Counted from the first letter of the stretch, positions 52,663 to 63,340 are shown. The stretch: DNA of 64,000 nt from CAWAYH01 sp963786195 (GCA_963786195.1 CAWAYH010000011.1:1-64000), one strand, 5' to 3'. The notes: generated by a model from the sequence alone, not told the origin. Program-made: numbers and translations.

Positions 52663-53594
52663 AAGCGGCAATCTTTGACGACCTGACCGCCCTGGCAGAC
52701 GCGACCCGCAGCCGGCTGCTCCTGGTCATGGAGCGCCACGAGCTGACGGTGTCCGAGCTCTGCGCCGTGCTGCAGCTGCCGCAGTCCACGGTCAGCCGCC
52801 ACCTCAAGACGCTGTCCGACACCGGCTGGGTGTCGTCCCGGCGGGATGGGACGAGCCGCTACTACACCCTCGCCTTGGACGACCGGGGACCCTCGACGAG
52901 GCGACTCTGGGCGCTGCTCCGCGAACAGGTGAGCCAGACCCCCGGCGCTGACCAGGACAACCGCCGCCTGCGCGGCGTGCTCGCGCGCCGCCAGAACAAG
53001 TCACAGGAGTTCTTCGAGTCGGCCGCCGGTCAGTGGGACCGCCTCCGGCAGGACGTCTTCGGCCGCGCGTCGTATCTTCACGCGCTTCCCGCCTTGCTCG
53101 ACGAGAGCTGGGTCGTCGGCGATCTCGGGTGCGGAACAGGTCAACTGACCGCCGCCCTCGCGCCGTTCGTCACGCGCGTGATCGCGGTCGATCGGTCGAA
53201 CGACATGTTGCAGGTCGCGCGCACCCGTCTGCGCGACCTGCCCAACGTCGACGTCCGCCGCGGCGAGCTCGAGGCGCTGCCGATTCAGGATGCCGAGCTC
53301 GACGCCGCGACGCTGCTGCTCGTGCTCCATCACCTGCCCGAGCCGGCCGAGGCCCTCGCGGAAGCCGCGCGCGTGCTGAAGCCCGGCGGACGTCTTCTGA
53401 TCTCGGACATGCTGCCGCACGACAGGGAAGAGTATCGCCAGCAGATGGGTCATGTGTGGCTCGGCTTTGGTGAGGAGACGCTGAAGCGTCTGCTGACCAA
53501 CGCCGGTTTCGAAAAGATTCGGGTCGTGCCGATGCCCGTCGATCCCGTGGCAAAGGGTCCGGCCCAGTTCGTGGCGAGCGCGACAAGACAGTGA
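52659..53594 (+). CDS. ArsR regulator fused to SAM-dependent methyltransferase (SahR-like)
   Basis: A 311-residue fusion: an ArsR winged helix (1-90; LADATRSRLLLVMERHELTVSELC, STVSRHLKTLSDTGWVSSRRD) and a class I methyltransferase (about 100-311; VVGDLGCGTGQLTAALAP, LPIQDAELDAATLLLVLHHLPEPAEAL, KPGGRLLISDML). In proteobacteria such fusions (SahR) repress SAM-cycle genes and respond to S-adenosylhomocysteine; here the gene stands directly before ahcY, supporting the same role. The palindrome over its own start suggests autorepression. The methyltransferase domain keeps its SAM loop and may bind SAH rather than catalyse. Confidence 0.85.
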   Translation: MEAAIFDDLTALADATRSRLLLVMERHELTVSELCAVLQLPQSTVSRHLKTLSDTGWVSSRRDGTSRYYTLALDDRGPSTRRLWALLREQVSQTPGADQDNRRLRGVLARRQNKSQEFFESAAGQWDRLRQDVFGRASYLHALPALLDESWVVGDLGCGTGQLTAALAPFVTRVIAVDRSNDMLQVARTRLRDLPNVDVRRGELEALPIQDAELDAATLLLVLHHLPEPAEALAEAARVLKPGGRLLISDMLPHDREEYRQQMGHVWLGFGEETLKRLLTNAGFEKIRVVPMPVDPVAKGPAQFVASATRQ

Positions 53595-53762
53595 CAGGAG
53601 AAGTGGAGAACGGGAGAAATTCTCAACAGGAGAACGAGAGAAAAGGAGTAAGAACTAACAAGAGAAAGCGAGAACAAGAGCACGTTAGGTTCAGTTCTCT
53701 TTTCTCTCATACTCCTGTGGTTTTTCTCCTGTGACCTCGTTTTCTCCCGCTCTCCTGTGATC
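53592..53762. promoter_or_regulatory. Long purine/pyrimidine inverted repeat in the ahcY leader
   Basis: A purine-rich left arm (from GTGACAGGAGAAGTGGAGAA to about 53680) faces a pyrimidine-rich right arm (53694-53762). In order they share CAGGAGA, GGGAGAAA, ACAGGAGAA and AGGAGTA blocks, giving an imperfect stem of roughly 65-70 bp that fills the space between the ArsR-methyltransferase gene and ahcY. It would be a very large hairpin in the transcript, or in DNA an H-DNA-like tract. Role unknown; regulation of ahcY is plausible. Confidence 0.7.
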
Positions 53763-53775
53763 AAAAGGAGCAACG

Positions 53776-55275
<1,500 letters not shown>

Positions 55276-55306
55276 CGCTCGTTGAGATAAAGACAGCGGA
55301 AGAATG

Positions 55307-55337
55307 AAAAAGCGCGGCTTCAGGGCCGCGCTTTTTT
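55307..55337. terminator. Bidirectional rho-independent terminator
   Basis: AAAAA-GCGCGGC-6-nt loop-GCCGCGC-TTTTTT. The stem of 7 G/C pairs (55312-55318 with 55325-55331) has A and T tracts on opposite sides, so it can stop both ahcY and the convergent DUF2461 gene. The DUF2461 stop codon (55320-55322) lies in its loop. Confidence 0.9.
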
Positions 55338-56018
55338 CTTGGATGTCGTCCCGCTCAGCGGTGCGTTGAGGAAGCGGACGAGCGGCATCAGCGCCTTGAA
55401 CGTGTCCAGCAGCGTTGGATAGAAATCGTCGTCTGCCGCAAACTCCGGCGGGAATTCGCGGCCGCCGATGAACTGGCGGTGCTTGAGATACTCGGCTGCC
55501 GGGTGGTCGGCCGCGAACCCGCGCGGGATACGCTGAAGACGATCGCCGTCGAGCGTCTCGAGGTTGCGGACGAAAGACGGACTCTTCAGAATTCGCTGCA
55601 GCTCGGGCCACGTGTCCACCACGTGCTCGCGGACGCGAAGGAGGTGCGCGGTCTCCGGCGCATACATCCCGCCACCGATCCAGACCCAGCCGGGCGAAAC
55701 CTCGAAATACAGTCCGGCGCCCTGATGCCTCGCGAAACCCTGGCACGTGAACACGGCGGCGACGTTCGTCTTCAGCGGTGACTTGTCCTCGCTGAAGCGG
55801 GTATCGCGGTAGATCCGGAACATCGACGCTTTCGGCGACGCGACGATCTCCGGCGCGACCCTCGTGAAATCCCGCGCGAGCCGTTCGATGACGGCAATCA
55901 TCGGCGCGCGTACGTGCTGCTCGTATTGATCGAGTCGCGCCTTGAACCACTCTCGATCGTTGTTGCGCTTGAGCGCGCGGAGAAATGTCAGCGTCCCGGC
56001 AGTGAAACGCGGCCCCAT
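55320..56018 (-). CDS. DUF2461 family protein
   Basis: A 232-residue protein of the DUF2461 (TIGR02453-type) family: FLRALKRNNDREWFKARLDQYEQ at the N-terminus, RIYRDTRFSEDKSPLKTN, GLYFEVSPGWVWIGGGMY and REFPPEFAADDDFY are the conserved blocks. Function is unknown in the family. The last codons (KKKARP) lie in one stem of the terminator. It is convergent with ahcY and follows 14 bp after the ADOP-5 gene's stop side on the same strand, so it is likely a separate unit. Confidence 0.9.
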   Translation of the reverse strand: MGPRFTAGTLTFLRALKRNNDREWFKARLDQYEQHVRAPMIAVIERLARDFTRVAPEIVASPKASMFRIYRDTRFSEDKSPLKTNVAAVFTCQGFARHQGAGLYFEVSPGWVWIGGGMYAPETAHLLRVREHVVDTWPELQRILKSPSFVRNLETLDGDRLQRIPRGFAADHPAAEYLKHRQFIGGREFPPEFAADDDFYPTLLDTFKALMPLVRFLNAPLSGTTSKKKARP

Positions 56019-56032
56019 CCGCCAAGTCTAAG

Positions 56033-58486
56033 CTATTCGCTTCTGAGCGCGATCATCGGGTCCACCTTCGTCGCGCGCCTCGCCGGCACGTACGTCGCCG
56101 CGAGCGTCACGATGGCGAAGAGCAGACACGTCCCGCCGAACGTGAGCGGATCGAGTCCGGGTACGCCGAAAAGCAGACTCTCGAGCAGCGTGGATCCTGC
56201 GCCGGCGACGATCACGCCGATCGCCACGCCGATCCCCGCGAGCACGAGCCCCTGACGGAAAACGAGCCGCAGCACCCGGCTGGTGTCCGCGCCGAGCGCC
56301 ATTCGGATCCCGATTTCCTTCGTGCGGCGGCTCACTGCGTACGCCGTCACGCCGTAGATGCCGATGGCCGTGAGGATCAGGCAGACGAACCCGAGCGTGC
56401 CCGCGACCGACGCCGCGATGCGCTGCGGGATGACGCCGATCGCCGTGACGCTCGCGAGCGTCAGCGCTTCGGACACGGGCATGTTCGGATTCATGTCGCG
56501 AATGAGCGCTCGCAACTGCGGAATCGCGCTCGCAGCGCCAGCGGTCTTCACGAGCAGCGAGACCCGCGATAGATACTGCTGGCTCAGCGGCACGTAGACA
56601 TACGGCTCGACGGCGCCATTCAGCGAGATCACTCGGGCGTCAGCCGCGATGCCGACGATCGTCACCTCCCGCTTCTCGCCCCGACCTTCCATGAGCAGCC
56701 GTTGCCCCACCGGATCGCGATCCGGAAATGCGCGCCGTGCGAAGGACTCGTTGACGATCATCACGCGCGGCGCGGCGGACGAGTCGCTATCTGTAAAGTC
56801 ACGTCCCCTCACCAGGCGGATGTTCAGCGTGCGGAAGAAACTTGGCTCGACGACGTTCCAGTCAGCGTCGATTCGGCCGCGCTCGGCCGACTCTTGCGCG
56901 CCGGGCAGCCACAGGTCACCGAGTCCCATGCGGCCGCCGTCGAGTGGCAGATCGACAGCCGCCGTTGCCGATTCGATGCCCGGCATCGCCGAGATCCGCG
57001 CAAGCATCTGCTTGACGAACTGCCGCCCGGATTCGTCCTTGAATCCCGCCACGGACAGGTCGAGCGAGACGACGTCGACGCGAGTCTGATCGAAGCCTGG
57101 CGGAATGTTCGCAGCCCGCTGCAGCGCGCGCAGGAAAAGTCCTGCCGCCACAACCAGCAGCAGCGACATCGTCACCTGTCCCACCACCAGCACGTTGCGC
57201 AGCCGCAGCTTCGACGGCCCCGTGTCGCTGCTGTCGACTTTCAGCGCGGGGATGAGATCGGATCCTGACGCCTGCAGCGCTGGAACAAGGCCCGACACGA
57301 TCGCCGCGACGAGCGACAAGGCAATCGTGAACAGCAGGACGCGCCAGTCGGTCGTGACGTCAAGAAAGACGGGCGCGGGCAGATCCGGCAGCACCGCCAT
57401 CAGCAATCCGGTCAGCCAGCGGCTCAGCATCAGGCCCATCACCCCGCCGGCCGCAAACACGATGACGGCTTCCGTCATCAGCTGGCGAATCAGCCGGCTG
57501 CGCCCGGCGCCGATCGCCAGCCGCACCGCGATTTCGCGCCGGCGCGCCACCGCGCGCGCGAGCATCATGCCTGACACGTTCACACACGCGATGAGCAGGA
57601 CGAGTCCCACGATCGCCATCAGCAGCCCCAGGAACGCGGCAACGACGCCGATCTGACCGGGGACGACTGCCGCGCGGAGGACGCTCAGGCCGCGGCCCCG
57701 GAAATTGTCCGGGTATTCGCGCTCCAAGGCCGAGGCGATCGTATTCAGTTCGCCCTGCGCCTGCGCGATCGTGACGTCGTCTTTCAGCCGTCCGCCCATC
57801 ACGAGCCAGACCGAGCCGCGCTCGGTCAGGATTCTCTGAGTTTCCCTGGGAACCGCCTGGACGATCATCGACAGCGTGACCCACAGATCCGACCTCATGA
57901 GCGTCGTTCCCTGAAACCCGCGCGGAGTGACGCCGATTACGGTGAACGACGTGCCGCTGAGGACGATCGATTGCCCGACGATGTTCGGGTCGCTCGAGAA
58001 GCGGCGTTCCCACAGCTCGTGGCTGATGACCGTCACCGGATGCCCGCCCACGGTCACGTCGTCTCGATCCTCGAGGAGCCGGCCGTACACCGGCCGCGTT
58101 CCGAGCGACGGGAAGAAGCTGCCGCTCACCACGCTGCCGTAAACGCGTTCGGCTTCACCGCGTCCGCCCAGGCTCATCGCGGTCGGCTCGAGGAAGCACG
58201 CGTACACTCCCTTCATCGTCGTCGCGCGCTCGCGTACCTGGCGGTAATAGAAGTAGGAGACCGTGTCGAAGCCCTGCCCGCGATCCGTCCGCCCGATGTC
58301 CACCAACCGATCCGGCTCCGCGAGACCTGGCAGAGGCCGAAGCAGCAGCGCGTTCGCGACCGAGAAGATGGTCGTGTTGGCCCCGATCCCGATGGCGAGG
58401 GACAGGGCAGCGGTGGCGGTGAACAGCGGACTCTTGCGGAGCAGGCGGAGGGCGAAGCGGACGTCCTGAATGACGGCATCGAGCAT
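56033..58486 (-). CDS. ADOP-type MacB/FtsX permease (ADOP-5), intact
   Basis: Uninterrupted 817-residue copy. MLDAVIQDVRFALRLLRKSP and LSLAIGIGANTTIFSVANALLLRPLPG begin the first helix; the first core is LIACVNVSGMMLARAVARRREIAVRLAIGAGRS and the second is AVSRRTKEIGIRMALGADTS, ending ARRATKVDPMIALRSE. It lacks the soluble N-terminal domain of ADOP-2. A palindrome TACGAATGTGTTCGTA lies 21-37 bp upstream of the start. It is downstream of the ABC-2 genes on the same strand but separated by about 250 bp with that palindrome, so probably a unit of its own. Confidence 0.9.
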   Translation of the reverse strand: MLDAVIQDVRFALRLLRKSPLFTATAALSLAIGIGANTTIFSVANALLLRPLPGLAEPDRLVDIGRTDRGQGFDTVSYFYYRQVRERATTMKGVYACFLEPTAMSLGGRGEAERVYGSVVSGSFFPSLGTRPVYGRLLEDRDDVTVGGHPVTVISHELWERRFSSDPNIVGQSIVLSGTSFTVIGVTPRGFQGTTLMRSDLWVTLSMIVQAVPRETQRILTERGSVWLVMGGRLKDDVTIAQAQGELNTIASALEREYPDNFRGRGLSVLRAAVVPGQIGVVAAFLGLLMAIVGLVLLIACVNVSGMMLARAVARRREIAVRLAIGAGRSRLIRQLMTEAVIVFAAGGVMGLMLSRWLTGLLMAVLPDLPAPVFLDVTTDWRVLLFTIALSLVAAIVSGLVPALQASGSDLIPALKVDSSDTGPSKLRLRNVLVVGQVTMSLLLVVAAGLFLRALQRAANIPPGFDQTRVDVVSLDLSVAGFKDESGRQFVKQMLARISAMPGIESATAAVDLPLDGGRMGLGDLWLPGAQESAERGRIDADWNVVEPSFFRTLNIRLVRGRDFTDSDSSAAPRVMIVNESFARRAFPDRDPVGQRLLMEGRGEKREVTIVGIAADARVISLNGAVEPYVYVPLSQQYLSRVSLLVKTAGAASAIPQLRALIRDMNPNMPVSEALTLASVTAIGVIPQRIAASVAGTLGFVCLILTAIGIYGVTAYAVSRRTKEIGIRMALGADTSRVLRLVFRQGLVLAGIGVAIGVIVAGAGSTLLESLLFGVPGLDPLTFGGTCLLFAIVTLAATYVPARRATKVDPMIALRSE

Positions 58487-58507
58487 GAAAGCCCTCCGAG
58501 CGTGGAG

Positions 58508-58523
58508 TACGAATGTGTTCGTA
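58508..58523. promoter_or_regulatory. Palindromic operator candidate upstream of ADOP-5
   Basis: TACGAA-TGTG-TTCGTA is a perfect 6-bp inverted repeat in the 250-bp spacer before ADOP-5. Repressor family unknown; no PadR gene lies nearby. Confidence 0.5.
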
Positions 58524-58737
58524 ATTTACGGAGGACGACGCGGATCGGTTCCTGGTCGCAGCGTGGACAACGGTCGCCCGCCTCTCTGGCGTAAGCTGGA
58601 GCGGGCGGCGCACGGATCACCCGAGTTGCCGCCGACTCCGTCAGCACAAGCGCGGAGAGCCCGTTTTTCCACGCCGCGAAGCGGGAGGCCCGAGACGAGT
58701 GTCCCGCTCCGGCTGAAGCCAGAACCATCCTGAAGGG

Positions 58738-59490
58738 CTACTCCCAGCGAAACACTTTCGCCGACACCCCCGCGCAGATCAGGAACGTCAGCGTCAGCAT
58801 CACGACGTCGCCAGTGTGGGCGAACCACGTATCCCCGTTCCAGATGCCGCGCAGCAGCGACACGATGTAGGTGAACGGCAAGCCGTACGCGACCGGCTGC
58901 AGCGCTGGCGGCAACCGGTCGATCGGAACGAACAGCCCGCAGAGCCCGAACATCGGATAGAGAATCAGCGTCCCGATCGGCTGTGCGAATCGTGCCGTGG
59001 GAACAATGCTGGCGACCACGAACCCGAGCGACAGGATGCACAGGGTACTGAAGAGCAACGCCAGCGTGAACGAGCCGAGCGGAACGTCCGGCCCGATCGG
59101 AAAGTAGCGCCGGCCGGCGAGGACCATCACCGCGAGCGTGAGCGCCGTGAAGAGCAGTTTGACGATCACGTGCGCAGTGAGGATGGTGTGCGGCCTCAGC
59201 GGAGTCGCGCGCAGTCGCTTCAGGATGCCGGATTCACGGTAGATCGCCATGATGGCAATGAGGGACAACACCGTGCTCGCAGCGATCATGAGGGACGCAA
59301 AAATCGGCAGGTCGCCCACGGCGAAGCGCACCTCGGCAGCGGCTTTGGGCGACACGACACGCGGTCCGAACATCCTGCTCATCACGACAAACAGCAGGAC
59401 GGGGATTCCGACCGTTCCAATGACGCCCATCGGTTCGCGTACGAAGATCTTGATCTCGAGCCAGATGAGTCCCGGAAGTCCGCGCAGCAT
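58738..59490 (-). CDS. ABC-2 type transporter permease
   Basis: A 250-residue permease with about six membrane helices (GVIGTVGIPVLLFVVMSRMF, FASLMIAASTVLSLIAIMAI, ILTAHVIVKLLFTALTLAVMVL, ALLFSTLCILSLGFVVASIV, LILYPMFGLCGLFVPI, VMLTLTFLICAGVSAKVF). The LFVPIDRLPPALQPVAYGLPFTYIVSLLRGI stretch is the typical ABC-2 end motif. It works with the ATPase encoded just upstream on the same strand. I start at the ATG at 59490 (MLRGLPGLIW), because the longer ORF to 59628 overlaps the ATPase stop and an R3 repeat. Substrate unknown. Confidence 0.85.
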   Translation of the reverse strand: MLRGLPGLIWLEIKIFVREPMGVIGTVGIPVLLFVVMSRMFGPRVVSPKAAAEVRFAVGDLPIFASLMIAASTVLSLIAIMAIYRESGILKRLRATPLRPHTILTAHVIVKLLFTALTLAVMVLAGRRYFPIGPDVPLGSFTLALLFSTLCILSLGFVVASIVPTARFAQPIGTLILYPMFGLCGLFVPIDRLPPALQPVAYGLPFTYIVSLLRGIWNGDTWFAHTGDVVMLTLTFLICAGVSAKVFRWE

Positions 59491-59496
59491 ACAAAT

Positions 59497-59525
59497 AATC
59501 CGTGTTGTCCGTGTTGTCTGTGGTT
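59497..59525 (-). repeat. R3 short repeat between the ABC-2 genes
   Basis: AATCCGTGTTG, TCCGTGTTG and TCTGTGGTTT units directly after the ATPase stop and just before the permease start. Confidence 0.7.
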
Positions 59526-60446
59526 TCAGTCCCGAATAGCGTGACCAGTAATCTTGAGAAACACGTCCTCGAGTGACGGGACCTCCGTGCGGAAGTCGAT
59601 CACTCGCATGCGATGTTCCGCCAGGCACTGGATGACCCGCGTCACCAGATCGTCGCCCCGCCCGCGAATGCTGAATTGCGCACCCTCACGGCTGACCGAC
59701 TCGACGCCCGCAATCGCCGCGAAGCGCTCGCGTGCGTCCGGATCCTCGGTGGAGACGATCACGGTTCGCTCGGGGCAGTGCCGGCGCACGAGCTCCGCAG
59801 GAGTCCCGATGTCGATGATGCGGCCATGATCGATGATCGCCACGCGGTCGCACAGCCGCTCCGCCTCTTCCATCAGGTGCGTCGTCAGGAACACGGTCTT
59901 GCCGCGATCGCGTATGCCGCGCACGAGATCCCAGATCGCGCGCCGCGCCTGCGGGTCGAGCCCCGTCGTCAACTCGTCGAGGAACACCAGCTCGGGATCG
60001 TTGATGAGCGCGAGCGCGATGAACAGCCGCTGCTTCTGACCGCCGGACAGCGTCATGAACCACGCGTTGCGTTTCTCGCTGAGGCCCAGCTGATCGAGCA
60101 GACGATCGCCGTCGACCGCCTTTCGGTACAGTGATGCCCAGAATCCGACCGCTTCCTTGACCTTGATCCGCTTCTGGAGCTGCGCCTCTTGAAGCTGGAC
60201 GCCGATCCGATCCTGCAGCGTCTGCCGATCGCGCCGGGGATCCAGCCCGAGAACCGAGATGGATCCACGATCCGGCGTACGAAGACCCTCGACGCACTCC
60301 ATCGTCGTGGTTTTGCCGGCGCCGTTCGGCCCGATCAGGCCGAACGTCTCACCTGGGTGAACGTCGAAGGAAACTTCCTCGACCGCGACCGTCCGGCCGT
60401 AGGTTTTGCGGATGGCGGCAACCTGAATGACTGGCGGGGTCGGCAT
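59526..60446 (-). CDS. ABC transporter ATP-binding protein
   Basis: A 306-residue ATPase of the DrrA/CcmA-like exporter type: Walker A GPNGAGKT (39-46), Q-loop glutamine in IGVQLQEAQLQ, signature LSGGQ (133-137), Walker B LVFLDE (153-158) and switch His in TTHLMEEAERL. The C-terminal 80 residues form the typical regulatory extension (VPSLEDVFLKITG). It pairs with the ABC-2 permease downstream. Start: ATG at 60446 (MPTPPVIQVAAIRKTYG). An R3 repeat follows the stop. Confidence 0.92.
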   Translation of the reverse strand: MPTPPVIQVAAIRKTYGRTVAVEEVSFDVHPGETFGLIGPNGAGKTTTMECVEGLRTPDRGSISVLGLDPRRDRQTLQDRIGVQLQEAQLQKRIKVKEAVGFWASLYRKAVDGDRLLDQLGLSEKRNAWFMTLSGGQKQRLFIALALINDPELVFLDELTTGLDPQARRAIWDLVRGIRDRGKTVFLTTHLMEEAERLCDRVAIIDHGRIIDIGTPAELVRRHCPERTVIVSTEDPDARERFAAIAGVESVSREGAQFSIRGRGDDLVTRVIQCLAEHRMRVIDFRTEVPSLEDVFLKITGHAIRD

Positions 60447-60512
60447 GCGCGTGAGCCAGCAATTGTGTCACGACCGCGGACAACACCGACCGCGCCGCGG
60501 TGCCCGGATCCA

Positions 60513-60540
60513 TTCCGTGTTATCCGTGTTGTCCGTGGTA
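60513..60540 (-). repeat. R3 short repeat after the outer-membrane-like gene
   Basis: CCGTGTTATCCGTGTTGTCC and a TCCGTGGTA unit, ending 7 bp from the stop codon at 60548. Confidence 0.7.
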
Positions 60541-60547
60541 GGTGTTG

Positions 60548-61631
60548 TCAGTGGTTCCAAAAGCGCTTCGCCCAGACCACCGATGCGACCGCGGCGTGCC
60601 CCCAGTCGTCGGACGCGTAGCCGTGCGATCCCTGGTAGCCGCCGCGCAGCGTGAGATCCGTGGTGACGCGGTAGCCGACCGTGGCGTCGGCGGTGGCGGA
60701 CGCCCGCCGAACGCGGACGCCTTTGACAAAGACCGGCGTGGTGACCCGCGTCGTCCGGCCCGCGGCAAACCAGCGCGCGGACAGCGTGCGGACGGCCTGG
60801 AGCGTGCACCCGCGTGAGATCGCCGGCTCTCCGGCAGTCTCGAACGAATCGCGAATCCACTCACCGCTCACACGGGTGTAGCCGACCGAGTAGTCGCCCT
60901 CGACGTTGAATACTGTCGCAGCCAGGTGATCGGTCTGTGCGACCGGCGCGGTAGGAGTCGGTCGCGAGCGATACGCGCCGCGTGCGAATCCGGCGCCGAG
61001 GCGAAGTCCCGCGAACGGCGTGACGCCCGCGCCGGCCACGACCTGCGGATCGGCGGGCGGCTTGGTCGACCACATCATCTTTCGACTGCGTGTCGGGGTC
61101 CCATCGGTCATGCCCGCCCGCGCGTCCCAGCGGGTCCCGGACGCGCTCAGCATCGCGCCCAGCGGATAGCCTCCGGACAGCAGCTGCACGCGGCTGAACG
61201 TGCCGTCGAACGACGGCAGCGGGGTGAAGTAGTACGACGGCGGGCCGATGAGCGGATTGCGATCTGGACGCATCTCGAGCGCTGCGATCCCGAGCGGCGA
61301 CGCGATGATGCCTGCGTCCACGCGGAGAGGCAGTCTGGTATCGGGCTGATACCGGATCTGCAGCTGGTACATTTCAGTCGAGTAATCCCCACCAGGCAGT
61401 CGGCGCATGTAGGGGCGTACCGACGAAATCGATGCGATCGCCGACCCGGACCGTGGCGGTGCCGTCGAGCACGATGAACGGGTCGTCCGGGGTCAGCGAT
61501 GACGTGCTGACGGAGCCAACGACCTCGACGGACATCCGGTTGGAGAGAAAACCCTGCGCGTCCACGCGGCAGGGCAGGGCGCTAAGCACGAGCAGCCCGA
61601 GTCCGGCGACGGCACTCGGGCGGGCGGTCAT
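60548..61631 (-). CDS. Outer-membrane-like beta-barrel protein, frameshifted
   Basis: A protein of about 360 residues after removing one G near 61421 (span 3n+1; the join gives RIDFVVRPYMRRLPGGDYS). Signal peptide MTARPSAVAGLGLLVLSAL.., then many alternating beta strands (YQLQIRYQPDTRLPLRVDAG, EGDYSVGYTRVSGEWIRDS, DLTLRGGYQGSHGYASDD) ending WAKRFWNH with a final aromatic, as in outer-membrane barrels. The family is not recognised. The ATG at 61631 overlaps the stop of the HD-GYP gene (ATGA), placing it last in a three-gene unit with the cupredoxin-like protein. Confidence 0.65.
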
Positions 61632-63340
61632 GCTCGTGTGCCGACGATCGTCAGCCGCGGCGCACCTGCTGTCACGGTGTTCCGCATGTCGCCGGGAGAC
61701 CCAAGCTCGATCTGCGGCAGCGCGCCGGCAAGCGCCTGCACGACCTCGACGTCGAACTGCGAGCCCGCGCATCGCCACAGCTCCCGTAGCGCTTCGCCGC
61801 CGCTGCGCGCGGGACGATAGGCGCGCGCGCTCGTCATCGCGTCGAACGCGTCCGCGACGTGGACGATCCGCGCCAGAACGGGAATCTCCTCGCCGTGGAG
61901 GTGATAGGGATACCCCTGACCGTCAGGCCGCTCGTGATGCAGCTCGACGATGGAAATGTGCGGTGCGAGGAACGAGACGCTGCGCAGGATCCGTGCGCCG
62001 ACGACCGGATGCTGCTGAATCAGCTCGAACTCGTCTGCCGTCAGCGGTCCGGGCTTGCGGAGGACCTCGTCGCTGATGCCGATCTTCCCGATGTCGTGCA
62101 GCAGCGCGCCGAGCCGGAGGATGTCGATCGCTTCGTCCTTTAGCTTCATCTGACGGCCGACGGCAATCGAGATGGCGCTGACGCGTTCGGAGTGACCGGC
62201 CGTGTAGGGATCCCGCGCGTCGAGCGCCAGCGCCAGCGCGCGAATCGCACCGACGTACGCGCTCTGCGTTTCGGCTTCAGCGGCCGTCAGCGAGCGCATC
62301 ATCGTGTTGAACGTCGCCGTCAGCGTATCGACCTCGAGGCTGAAGCCGGTGGGCGACACGGGGTTGTCGAAGTCCCTGGACTTCGTCATCTCGGAGAGCG
62401 ATTTCGACAGCGTGTCGATCGGCGCCGAGATCGCGCGCGCGAGCCACACGCTCGCAAACCCGGCGAGCCCGAACGCGCCGACCGCAATCGCCAGGATCGC
62501 GCGCAGCGCGTCGGCCATCGGTCCACGCGTCGACGCGACGATGGAATCGACGGCGTAGACCGCGGCCTCGCCGTCCTGGAAGAGGAGCTTGACCGCGTAC
62601 GCCGACTGCCCGAGCCGGACGACAGTGTTCGCGGGCAGGGCGCGGATTACCGTCGGCGTCAGCGCCTGGACGGGTTCGGCTGCCAGCGTGCTCGCAATCA
62701 CGCGATCGCCGGACACGATGAGCGTGCCGGCGCCAGACAGCGTCGACAGCTCCTGCGCGTACCGGTCGTCGAGCGCTTTTGCGAGCTGCAGCGTGCCGAT
62801 GACGGTGTCCTGCAGCGCCAGCGGCGCCGAGGCGAATTGAAACACGCCCGTCGGCATCGACACGTAGGCGGCGCCGTTGCCGTCGTGCCGCGCCTGCACG
62901 ATCGTGTTCATCGGCCAGTCGCCACCCCTCCGGCCGGCGACGGTCAGCACCGCGCCCGACGAATCGGTCACGGCGAGAACGTCCGACGGGATGCGTGCGG
63001 CGAGCTTCTCCAGTTCGCGGTCGACCGTCAGCAGCAGCTCGCGCCTGGCTGCCTGGTTCGCGTTCGCGATCTCTGCCTGATAGGTATCCAGCGCGGCCTT
63101 GAGCGTCGGGTTCTCCGCCAGCGTCGCGACCTGCGCGCTCAATTCGCGCGCGCGCCGCTGTTCCAGCGCCGACAGCATCCGTTGTCCCGCTTCCAGCTTG
63201 TCGGCCACGTGGTTCCGCACGCGTTCGCGAATATTGAGCGTGACGCCGATGAAGACCGCCGACAGGACGAACACCACCATCGTCAGGGTCGCGATGGCCG
63301 TGCGGACGACGAAGCGGGGCGGTGAGCTGCGGAGTCTCAT
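61628..63340 (-). CDS. Transmembrane HD-GYP phosphodiesterase with HAMP
   Basis: A 570-residue receptor. Helix 1 (about 10-33), a periplasmic sensor region of about 240 residues, helix 2 (ILAIAVGAFGLAGFASVWLA), a HAMP linker (LARAISAPIDTLSKSLSEM), then HD-GYP: ALDARDPYTAGHSERVS, LGALLHDIGKIGI, ELHHERPDGQGYPYHL and ADAFDAMTSARAYRP. All signature residues are intact, so c-di-GMP hydrolysis is likely. I chose the ATG at 63340 with GGAGG upstream; the longer ORF adds an Arg-rich tail. Its start overlaps the cupredoxin stop and its stop overlaps the barrel start. Confidence 0.9.
   Translation of the reverse strand: MRLRSSPPRFVVRTAIATLTMVVFVLSAVFIGVTLNIRERVRNHVADKLEAGQRMLSALEQRRARELSAQVATLAENPTLKAALDTYQAEIANANQAARRELLLTVDRELEKLAARIPSDVLAVTDSSGAVLTVAGRRGGDWPMNTIVQARHDGNGAAYVSMPTGVFQFASAPLALQDTVIGTLQLAKALDDRYAQELSTLSGAGTLIVSGDRVIASTLAAEPVQALTPTVIRALPANTVVRLGQSAYAVKLLFQDGEAAVYAVDSIVASTRGPMADALRAILAIAVGAFGLAGFASVWLARAISAPIDTLSKSLSEMTKSRDFDNPVSPTGFSLEVDTLTATFNTMMRSLTAAEAETQSAYVGAIRALALALDARDPYTAGHSERVSAISIAVGRQMKLKDEAIDILRLGALLHDIGKIGISDEVLRKPGPLTADEFELIQQHPVVGARILRSVSFLAPHISIVELHHERPDGQGYPYHLHGEEIPVLARIVHVADAFDAMTSARAYRPARSGGEALRELWRCAGSQFDVEVVQALAGALPQIELGSPGDMRNTVTAGAPRLTIVGTRA

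Noticed and set aside
53592..53775. SAH riboswitch upstream of ahcY
   Set aside because: The leader is dominated by a simple purine/pyrimidine inverted repeat; the conserved SAH-riboswitch core was not seen.
58508..58523. LexA-type SOS box
   Set aside because: CGAA-N4-TTCG resembles the Gram-positive LexA box, but the spacing is 4 instead of 6 and the gene is not SOS-related.
56033..60446. ABC-2 ATPase serving ADOP-5
   Set aside because: The ATPase already has its own permease and is of exporter DrrA type; ADOP-5 is separated by a 250-bp spacer with an operator.
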